A stretch of 64,000 nucleotides of DNA, taken from contig NC_088301.1 of assembly GCF_032854445.1 (NCBI RefSeq), forward strand, positions 32,966,402 through 33,030,401, in the 5' to 3' direction. The first letter of the stretch is position 1. The number at the start of each line of letters is the position of its first letter. Under the pieces are notes generated by a model, which was not told where the DNA came from, did no database searches, and saw nothing but the letters and a program-made list of their open reading frames with translations. Shown in pieces: positions 43,701 through 55,700 of the stretch. This stretch comes from Liolophura sinensis (lineage: Eukaryota > Mollusca > Polyplacophora > Chitonida > Chitonidae). A program made the position numbers and the translations under genes.

Positions 43701-46700
43701 CACAAAGACCCCAAGGGAGACAATAGCACTTCCCTGTCACTCACCTTGCTAAGTTCTAGCACCTGATAATCCTTATGATTGACATGAACAAAGGACTCAG
43801 ACAGATTCAAATATTCAGCCATATTGGTCAACAGCTTGAATATCGCACAGCATTTATATTTAATTGGTGTTCAAGGCCATACACCAACATTTAACAGATA
43901 CAATGGTATATAGCACCATTTGAACCAGTGCGAGCTGAATTTGCATCTCTCTAGCACAGTTATAAAAGTCCAACACGAAGTGAAACTTTCATCCACTTTT
44001 TAGAGGGGATTACTCAAATTGAGCAGTTTGTTCTTCTGTGAGGCCTTCAACAATAATAACACAAGAATAAGAAGTAACAGTATACTCAAAAATGTATTAG
44101 AAATACATGAACAGAATCAAAAGATGTCGGATCTATTTTTTTTTTTTACATATGGCTAGGTGAGAAAGTGTTACAAATATGAAGCCGTTTTAAAAATAAC
44201 AAGATCCCAGTTCTCTGTCAAAGTGGCCTTAATTTTTGATAGGACATAAAATAATTTATCCCTTCCTTCCCCTAAGAGGAATTGATTACACAGAATAAAG
44301 ACTCTTCTACAAAATCTGTGCGTTCTAGATGATTACAAAAAATGTATATTCAGTGCAGCACAGATGCGAAAATAAATACTGAAAGGAAATCCTAGCCATC
44401 ACCTCAAGAACATGAACATTGGGATGGCAATGGCCAAGTTTGAAAGCCATATCGCAGCACAAAACAGTAATAAAGATTAATCAGTTAAGACAGCCAGTGT
44501 AAACAACTTTCAATCATGGAGCAAAAAAAAGCCATCTCAACCACTTTCTCAACAGTTGCAAGTTTGAAAGTCATGAATTCAATTGTTTTTTAGACATCGC
44601 TGTTACAATGCAGATGGAACAGACAGAAATTCAGCATAATTTCCATGTCCCCCAAACAGAATTTTAATTGTGTGGAATACCATACTTTTACCATACAGTC
44701 CTTGACTGACTCATACTGGTCATACCTGCTGTAAGAGTTGGTTGTACTCTTTCTTTCTTTCTTCATCAAGTTTTTTCTTCTCTCGGTCATGACCTCCTAG
44801 TTTACTCAAGAAAGTGTCTGGGGTGGCAGGTTTAGGAGGCAAATTCTCCTTCCTAGAGCTCTGAAAGTTTTTCTGTAAAGTTGGAGCATATCTTATTTTA
44901 GCCTGATAAACTACAGACGATGAAGCATAGGTATAAAGATACTGTATATGTACCAAATGAGCATATCACTCTGAAGTTTACCACCCAAAATATTCCTGTA
45001 CAATAAATTCATTTATTTATTTGACTTATTTGATTGGTGTTTTACGCCATACTCAAGAATATTTGACGACGGCAGCCAGCATTATGGTGTTTGGAAACCA
45101 GGCACAGCCAGGGGGAAACCCATGACCATCCACAGGTTGCTGGCAGACCTTCCCACTTATGGCCTGAGAGAAAGCCAGTATGAGCTAGACTTGAACTCAC
45201 AGCGACCGCATTGGTGAGAGGCTCCTGGGTCATTACGCTGCACTCATGCGCTAACCGACTGAGCCACGGAGGCCCCCTCCTGTACAATAAAGGTACACCT
45301 TACATGTATATATAACAGTATTATAAGTGAAGCTATGAATATAATGTGAAACTACAATATGAGGATCCATAACAAAATACATGTATGTCCCCTTGTATAC
45401 CTTAACTGAAACATAATTTTTTCATAATTGTTTAATGCTTGTACATACAACTTTAAACACATAAAGGAACCTGACATCAAAATACTATTTTGATATACTG
45501 TATCACATCTTTCATCACCTAAAACTTCTACTTCCTGCTGATTACAAAGAATGGAAAAATGTAAGATTCAGAACCAAAAGTAATATTTCATAACTATTTG
45601 CCTCTAAGAATGTACTTTATGGGTGAAATCCAAATAGGTCATTGAGAATTATCAAATTTAACCTGATTTCTAGTTAAGTGGTAATATAAGATATTTAGTT
45701 CCCGATTAACTAGTCAAGACAACAATAACTAAAAAATGTACATGGCTTCTCTTTTATAAAGATTCCATTCCTTCATTGTTTACGATAATGAATGTCAAAA
45801 CAGTCAAAACAGTTCTGTAAGAGCATAGAAAATACATGTAGTTTCTTTGAGATGATTTGTATATTTGTTATAGAGAATAAATTATCCATGATATCTATGG
45901 AACCTGCAATATCTCCTCTGCACAGAAAATACAAGTACATCTACAATGACAATGAAAAGGAATAAATCCAATGGAAATGAAGGAGAGAGCAACATATAAA
46001 CACTGAAGAAGCAGAAAAAAGAGAAATAAACAATAACACCGTGAAGAGTGAACGAGTGCTGTGGAAAGGCAAACCAAAATCAAATTAAGATGCAAGAGAC
46101 TTATTTAAACCAAAGGTTCTTGTATCAAATCAGTGGATCACCTGTATGTGCTTATGCAATGCTATATACCACATGCAATATATAAAGGAAAGGTTGGAAA
46201 TGCCATCCCCTCTGACCCCACCTCAACTACCCCGCATGGACTTGAAATAAGCATTTTGATGCCAAGTTTGAAACACATATCCTATCACATAATGTTACAA
46301 CAATCCGCCGTATTCAGAAATGGTAACCCATGAAGAAGAACATACCATTCCACATATGGCATTTCCTAACCTACTTGCCTACGTGTTAAAGCCGTCACAA
46401 ATACAGCTGTCAATATAGGTGCATATTGGGATAGTAATTGCTTTGATTAAAAAAAAGAGAAAAAGGCCAAAATGCGTCGTTCACAAGAAAAATATTCACT
46501 GACTGGACACATTATTAGCAGGTGTTAATCAGTAGAGGAGATGCGTGTCACAATTATCAGCAGAATGATTTATTTCGAAACTATTCAGCGTATTTGAGGT
46601 GGGGTTAGGCAGGCCCACTTTACCAACATTTCCTTTTTCTAAGGCCTAGGGTATTAGGGTATAACATGATGTAAGCACATACAGGAGATCTACTGTTTTG

Positions 46701-49700
46701 ATATATGGGTCTGTGAATCGAACTGAAGAATGATTTAAAGTATTTTGCCAAAAGTGGTCAGACTCCTGAACACATGATGCAACTGATTAGTTATTAAAGG
46801 AGAAGAAAATTTAAATATCAGTCAAGTACCACTGAAAAGAGTATGCAATTCCCCGCTTGTGCATGCCATATAAAAAATTCTAATATGTACCTCAAGTTGA
46901 TAAATTATAAATAAAGTCAGTGCCAAAATCCGCAGTGTATTAGGAGGAGAATTGCCCTCAGAAACCGCCGAAGTGCAGTTCGTACATTTCTGGTAGAACC
47001 GTTCTTCCCAGAAGGTAGCGAACAGTACAGTTCGTTTTCCACTTGACGATCGGGAAACCGGAATTCTGGAGGTAGGTTCCGAGTTTACATGAACAAGCCG
47101 GCAGTTTTAACGTCTCTCATCGGCTGAGAGGCAACTCACCCCCAGCATAAATTACATGGTGTTAAAAACGGAGGATGCCATGGACTCAGCAATTTATGCC
47201 AGCTTTGCCGTTTTCAGGCTTTACGTATATGGCGAGGAAAAACGCAAAATAATGCAGCAGGCACCAACAGATTGAAAAAAAATGTGCTCTTTCCAGCCTA
47301 TAGTGCCATTTTTTTAAAGTTTTCTTCTCTTTTGAGGAAGAGTCTGTTATCCAAAGGTTAGTTTGTTAACACTACATGGATTGGGGCACGAAGTTATTAA
47401 AACTACCTGACTTGGGTGTATAGATTTTTCTCCTGTCTGTCTATACTCGTACGAGCCATGATCAAATCTATCTGCAGGATCAGAAGTTTTTCTGTGAATG
47501 TCTCCAGTTAGATGAACTGATCTTGGACTGCGTTCATCTTTGATATGGATAAGACGGTCATGTAATGGTGATTCGTCATATGGATCATACACTCGTTTTG
47601 GTTCATGCTGTTTTTGACGAACAGTCCTTTGATAATAGTGTTCATCTCTGAGGTGATCAAGCCTATCCTGCAAAGGTGATCTCTGGTGATCAGGATCCCT
47701 TACTCTGCTGAGATCATGATGATGCTGATGAACAGATCTCTGATCCTCCTGATTTCTAATGTGATTAAGTCTTTCATGACTGGCTGAATGTTCATAATCA
47801 CTATAAGGATAGGGTTGGTGCTGAATAGGTTTCTGTTGTAGTTCCTCGTCTGTTGCGTTTCTATTAAAATGCACATGTTTGCCACCTGTCTTAGGCTCCA
47901 GAATCTGCCTATGGGTACCTGGGGGGTTCTGGGAAAGTGAGCAATAACCAATTTCTAGACATGATTATATGACAGCAGAATTATGCCTCTTTACAAACAC
48001 AGCCCACTTTTCCTTACTTGTGAGTATACATTAAGGTTATGAAATAGATCCTATTTCTAAAAAAGGACAAAAACAACAGTCCCATATTGCTATTGAGCAT
48101 TTACCTCTCTCTACAAAAGGACATGAGACTACTGTCAAATACTTTAACATAGAGAGTATTCCCCCCTTTTGCATCAATTGGATAAAACATAACTGAAATG
48201 GCTATGGAGAGACATCTAGTTCAAGGACACAGGAGGAGCTAAATTTATACAGTTACACTTGAAATTCACACACAAAACAATACTGATGACTGCAATAACC
48301 TTTTGGAGAAATTCATTATATTCCTTGATCCTTTCATCCTCCAGCTTCTTCTTTTGTTCTGCATACTGGCCCACAGGGAGACCACCCTCATCAGCTATCT
48401 TCGGTGGTCTAACAGGTTTAGGGGACTATAAGGCGATGATGGATAAAAACCATGTTAATGTATTACAAGAAATAAGCCTGATACACTTTAATTCTTCAAC
48501 CATTTTATTGGTGCGTTATTCCTTTAGGGATTTTTGGAATGCAAAAAATTGTGCGAGTTGTATGATAGTTGGATCTCCTGCCATTTTAGCTGAGAAATCC
48601 CTCATGTAGGGAGGACAATGTTCTGGAACATGGTCAAATTTTGATCAAGTACATATAGATGGTAGAAGAATTAGAAGGTTGCAAAAGCAAAATGATAATG
48701 TATCTACATTTATTGAGATACTTTAAGTAGTAATGAGATACTTTGTATACAATTTTGGTATTACTGCCATCATTAAAGTCAAGCCTACTGATTAGTGGAA
48801 AATAATGAATCCAGGTTGGGCCATATGCATATGTACCATTCCACTTTCAAATGTCACAAGTGAATCCTTCTCTTCCAACAACACTGGAAAATTCTACCAG
48901 GGACACAGCCACCACTTCCCACATTTCACACTGCCCTTGCTTTGCAAATGTTGGGTTCACAGCTAAAAAGTAACCTTGATGTACTATGTTGTATGTATCA
49001 TCTAGACTTCAAAGCAAAACATTGTAGTGTAGCAGGATAAAAAATAGAGGCATGAACTCTACATCTGCATGACTGGCAAAATGCACTGAACTAGACAATA
49101 AGCGGGTTATAATAATTAAGGTGACAAGATATTGAAAGAAATGGGCAAAACAAACTGTCCTCTGAAATATGCATAAAAGTATCAAGAAATATATGAAAAA
49201 AACTCCTAATCATAACTTTTCATGATACTTAATACTCTTTCATCACATCTGCATGTAATATCTTACAACCTGCGGATGGTCATGGGTTTCCCCTGGCTCT
49301 GTCCGGTTTCCTCCAGCCATAATGCTGGCCAAGGCCATATAATTAAAATATTCTTGAGTACGGAGTAAAACACCAATCAAATAAATAAACAAATAAGTAA
49401 TATCTTACTTTATCTCTCCATATAAGTTTATACTATATGTTAACTCCATTGCAAAAGCTGGTCATAAACTATGTAAACTTAAATGATTCGGTGTTTATAT
49501 GTATTTATTTATCTAGTATTTCATGATTTTTCATTCCTACGACAGTGGTCAGTATTATGAGGGAAGGGTACTAGTGTGTTTGAAGTAAACCACCACCCCT
49601 TTCCAGATGATAAATCCCTTAACATTATATAGCTGCAGCCAAACCTGCAAATGCTGAATTTGACTCTATGACAGCAATGCAGCCATAAACGTGATTCAAC

Positions 49701-52700
49701 AAGGAACCTATCACACAACTTTTAGAAGAAGTACTGTTTTCATCCCCATGTAGCATAATATGCATATTAAGTCTGCAGATCTTCAAACATATTTCTGAAT
49801 GTCATCCTTTCACACAATAGCTGAACCAACCTGTGCAAGCATTTTGTTGTACTCTCTGCTACGTTCCTCCTGCAGTGCCTTCCTCCTGTCTGTCACAGAG
49901 TCTTGACCTCCTCCGACAGGTAAACTTCTTCCATTAGGTGTGGGTAGCCGCCTTGGCCCCTTAGCAGGAGATTTCTAAAATTAATAATATTCAGCATGTT
50001 TAACAGTTTTGGGGTCACTTATCCATCATCATATGTTTCTCCTTAGTACTAATAACATTTGAGCCAATGACCCCCAAGTCTAGGCCTAATCGGATGCATT
50101 AATTGAAAACAACACTTGCCGACTGTATTAAAGAGGATGCAGACATCCTTCATTGAAACCATGCACATAATAGGCCATATGTTTTGATCAAAGTGTGTAT
50201 TTATGTGTATTTGTTTACTTGATTGATCTCTGTTATGAATTTTTCCAATATAATGGCAGTTGTGTTTGTTTACAGGGAACCAGAATGCCCAGAGTAAACT
50301 AGAACCTCCTCACTTTGCCAGGTGGGACGAAAGTCTCTATTTACTTGTTAAGGCAATGCCAATGCAAACCAGCTATAGACAGATTCTTGCTGACTACCTC
50401 ATTCATCAGGGGCAGATTGACTGTAACCTCACTGATCATGGGATAATCCGCTCCAAACTCATTGATCAGGGCTTTAATGAGCTAACTAGGGCTATGCATG
50501 TGAACAATGTACATTGTCAATAAATAGGCTTAGGTTGTTGAAAAACTTTTTATGCTTTAGAGAAAGTCTGTTCTCGAACATTCCTCATAGAGTCGGTAGT
50601 AAAAGACATGATAGTATGACATGCGCATGTCAATCACGGCCAGCAGAGAGAGGTTTTGTTACCACAAGAGTCCATGTGGTACCTATGAATTCAACTTACC
50701 TAATACCATTTCAGCCTCCGAAACAGAATAGTGTCGAAGATTGTTTCATTTTGGTACATGGCATTCAACTTTTTTATCATTCTGGGCGGTGAGAATGAAG
50801 TCAAAATTGATCTCATTTTCCTTTATATTCATTACGCTTGAAACAAAAACTAGCAGGGTGGTGATAGAATTGCTATTATAGAATGTATTCGTATTTGTAA
50901 GTTCAAAAACTGAATTCAGCGGTTTGCCGATCCTGTGTCAAGACAGAACTGCTATGCTGCCGCACAATCAAGAATCATTTCACAGAATGGCTTCACCAAA
51001 TGTTCTCTCCTTTCAGTGAGTAATTCGAATAATTTCCTTCCCCTAAAGCATGGCCTGAAAGACTTTTTTTATAAAGTACCGTGTACTGAATTCCACCCTT
51101 CTGTGTGAAGCATGACAATGCTCATAGTAAGCATCCCCGTTAGTTTTGAGACTTCAACAAAATAAACACTGACCGGGGATAAAGTAAGACATGTTTAAAG
51201 GGTATTCCACTATGCAAACGAGATGAGTTTCAAATTATTGCAATCTATATTATCTCCTGTGCAGTGAGTTTGACAGCCACCCTCATCGTGTACCAGTATA
51301 CATGGATCAGGCATCAATGTCTGAAACAGAAAACAATTGTGGCCCCTTGTCTTGTGACTTGGCCCCTAGACAGTTTCAGACTACTGGCCGCTGACCCCTA
51401 AGCAAATGTTCTTATTTTTCTCCAGATATTTATCACAAGCTTGGTAAGTTTTTCACCAGAGGAAAATGTGTGTGCTTAAGTCACTACATGTACTTAAGTT
51501 ACCTTTTATTGTTGATAAAATCTTCCACCTTTTCAACCACTCTTATGAAAGCATTCATTAGAAATTATGAATTTAATTATTATGCAATGATACTAAAAAT
51601 GATTTGTTTGTGTCATTAAAGATGCAAGTTTCATAAATCTGTGCAGATTATTTCTTTACACACTTTAGTTCTCTCAAAAAATACTGACTGCTTAGGCAGC
51701 TGAAAAGGTTGAATTATGGTATATGTATATTACCTTTCTATTATATCTTAATTGTACCTTTAATAGAAGTTCATTATATTCTTTGCGTCTCTCCTCCTGC
51801 AGTTTTTTTCGTCTTGCTTCGTAGCTATTGCGTCCAATCGGCAGTCCAGTTTCTGGAGTTGGTGCTTGATGAGGCTGGGAAACACATCATCATTCAATAA
51901 ACAGTTCAAAACAATTGAATATTAATTGAGTATAAATGCACTTCAAGATTGTGGGGTTCCTCACAAATTTTCCTTTATCTACCTCACAGCACTTCCACTG
52001 TATTTAAGTGCATGAACAATCAAATTACTTCCATGGAATACTGACAAGTAAACAAGGAAAAATCATTAATACTGTCTTTCTAAATATGGTGAAGAACCAA
52101 TGCAAGATACAAACTGGATTACAGCCAAATAAAATTGAGCAAAAGCTTCAACTTGTATTCACATTTCACATCTCAGTGGCACATTAGTAATTCTCTGCTT
52201 GTTGAGAATTAGAAATGAAGTTGCAAAGGATCACTGGTATCTGTACAATTACCCAGACCTTTCCAAATGTATCTGACCACTTTACTAATATCATCGTATT
52301 CTATGGTGCTATATTAATTATATACAAAGAGTATTTTATGATTACTGCCTGTGTACAGCTTGATGATATAAATTTATAAGGCTCATGAGTGGGCCCTCCA
52401 ATTTCAGTTCTGTCAATGATTTAAAGTCAAACCAACTGAAAAAATTGGTTTTAAATTAATACAGAATTGAATTTTTGGATAACCTACCTTTAATACATGT
52501 AACTCCGAGTCATGTCGAGATGTACATGTATGTACATGTAATTCCCTGCATTCACACCTTTAATCCGTTCAAAGGCTACATGTATTTTGATATTGATCTA
52601 CATGATGTGTACAGAGTAAGCTATGTGCATCAGAACGAACAAATCGATCTCTCTAACTATAGTTGCCCATCCCAGCATTCAGCAGCAAAATAGTTGTGAC

Positions 52701-55700
52701 AGTTGTCATGGCAATTGTAACCATGGAAGTGCATCACTATGTACATGTATGTCAACTAATGGAAAATCATAGCTGCATCACAATATGCCTCTCTTTGTTT
52801 TCAAAAGGGTAATGAAGTACAGCACATAACAATATCTTTCAGTTTTAATACTCAAAATTCAGGTAAATATCAAAATAGCACTGATGTACATGTTAACAGT
52901 AAAGAAGGATTCACAGGGATTTCGGTTTGAATGAAGCATTACTTGTAAGGGCCTTGAGCACTCAGCAAGAAGAGCTCTCTAATAACATGCGTAGTCATAA
53001 TAACATATTAATTCTTGTGAGGATTGTATCAACTTGAATCACGCTAATAAAATTATAAATAAATCTAATAGTATTAACCAATGTGGCTCTGCTTGGACAA
53101 TCATTCACCCACCTCCTCTGCTAGGGTAGGCCTTTTTTCATTGGTGGGTTTATCCCAGGTCTTGCGCTCATGCACTGGCTCATCCTGAAATACCCAATCA
53201 AACGACCTAATACACTATGGCTGAGATATTTGCTCAGATACATGAAATTTTCTTCAGTTTAAGAAAAAAAAAGAAAAATGTTGAAATATACATGTACCCT
53301 ATACGACCATAAATTCTGTTCATGACTAACTTTTTCCTGATTCTGAGAGTTTTAGAAAGATTTTAGAAAGGTGTTTTGATGTTTGATTGGATCATGGAAT
53401 GATATTCAACTGGGAACTTGTAAGTTTCAGCATCAAAAATAATATTTTGTGATATTTAATTGCCTCTACAAATGCACTCGGGGGGAGGGGGGGGGATTTT
53501 ATGTCATTTAGGGTACCTGTACTACCTGTGAAATATTTCATAAATACAACTAAATTTGTAAAAAGAAATTACAAACAATAGTAGATCTTTTCTGCAAAGT
53601 ATGCAAGCTTAACAGAAAGGAAAACTTTCAAAGGATAATCATAAATTTTAAAAAGAGAGAACATTCTAAAAGTATTGTGAAACAATACAATAAACAATGT
53701 AATAAAGAATTTTAAAAAGCCAAAAAGGTCCAGGAAACTACCAATAACAGCTCAAAAAGGACAAAAATTTTGTTGAATATGGATGAAACAGACCAATGCT
53801 ATAACTCGACTTGTAAGTTTTCATGGTGAAGTTTTAATACAATTAATTTATTGATGAACAATTTTGAGAGAAATTAACTTACATGAATACAATTAAAAAC
53901 AGTTTTGAAACAAGGGCCAGAAGAATTCTGCCACATATTGTCCAATACTGGCAATTTTTTCATTTTTTTGAGGAAAATAATGAAATGGCATGAAGCACAA
54001 ACTTATATTATGGTGAAGTCATCTACAAGTTTCATTTAATACAACAATTCCTCTGAAGATAAGTAAGTATGGAAACTGACTCATGAAGGAATAACAGATT
54101 TACAGCGACTGGGCAACAAGGACTGAACATTCACCTTGTGTTCTAGCGCTTTGCTTGTCTGCAGAACTTTAGTTCAATAAATGTCATACTTTTAGATATA
54201 TCACCCTTAAAATTTATCTGTACTCATTAAACTGTATTCAACAGAATATAAGTCGGCAGCTTCTGTGCTGACATTGGTACAGAGAGTGATAGGGCACTAT
54301 GAAGTGTTGACTTCGACACATGGGTATGCAACATATAAAACATAAGAAGACAGTTCGCATCAAAGATGGGTTTTCCCACAGGTTCTGTCCGGTTTCTTCC
54401 CAATATAATGTTAGCCGCCATCATATAAGTGAAATGTCCTTGAGTACAGTGTAAAAAAAAAACAAATAAACAAATAAATGATATCAAGGAAAGGCTGTCA
54501 AATGTATAAAGGTTGAAAACTGAGGATATGCAGCCCAATTTTCAGAAAATTTGCATGCCCTCTCGTCAATATAAAAACAGAAGCCATTAATTTAAAATTA
54601 CAGAAAAAAGGAGTTCTGTGACCCAGTAATACTCATTTTACCAGACTGTGTGCATTTAACTGGATGATCAAAGAATGTTTTAAGATTTTTTTCAGAGAGC
54701 AAGACCCGGGATACAATATGAGAGCTATACAAAATGCATTTGTGTTCACCCAGCACACTTCTGGAATTTGGTTTAGTGTACCCTACAGGAAAAGTTTAAG
54801 TTTCAGCATGAAATATAATAATTTATGGCATTTATTTGCCTCTAAAATGCAAAATTTTAGTCATATACTGTATCACCATCTTCTTGCAGACAACTTACAT
54901 TTAGCAATCTTCTTTGCAATGTGCCCACCTTATAGGTACATGTATATGACCCATCAAATTAAGTTCTGACAATTGCAGAATTTGCCATTAATACATCTTA
55001 ATACTACATTTAATTAATATAAGAAGTGTGTAAATGCTGCCTTCAACACTGTGCCTTCATTATTTAATAACATCTAGCATTCAGTCTTTTGCAGTTCACA
55101 AATACTATACCCAAAAGATGAAGAAAGCATTGTTTGCAAATTAAATCAAAACTGTTTCCCTTCATGATCCATGTATATCATGTAAAATAACACAGCAATA
55201 AACACTGTGCCTTCACCACCCATGCAAATTCAAAATCACCATTAGTCACTGTCACCATGCTACATGTATATTTATTTACTGACACTTTTTGTACAACACA
55301 AAAACAAAAATTACATGTACTTTCCACAAATTAACTAGAAACTATAATCATTTAATCACTGAATGTTGCAGATTCAATCCAAATTGAAAGAGAAATCAGG
55401 CCATATTCAGCACAACATCCACATACCAGTAAATGATTAACATCAGCATACAGAAATACTGGAAAACTAGATGCACAGGTATATGTGCAATATGCGAGAC
55501 ACAAATATAATATCCTATATGATGTATCAGAAGACAGACCTAAATAACAAAAATTTACATGCAGATGCTCAATCGCATATGTATACATGTGCATGTATAT
55601 GCTCTTGCCCACCAAACTTCTTTTCATATTATAATTTAACCCATCCCTTATTTTTTGTTGTTAAATACAAACTGTAAAACTTGCTATTACTGTATTAATT

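Noticed and set aside
41838-45277. SINE heads as functional tRNA genes
   Set aside because: The A and B boxes are tRNA-like, but the cloverleaf is not complete and they are fused to SINE core and tail sequence.
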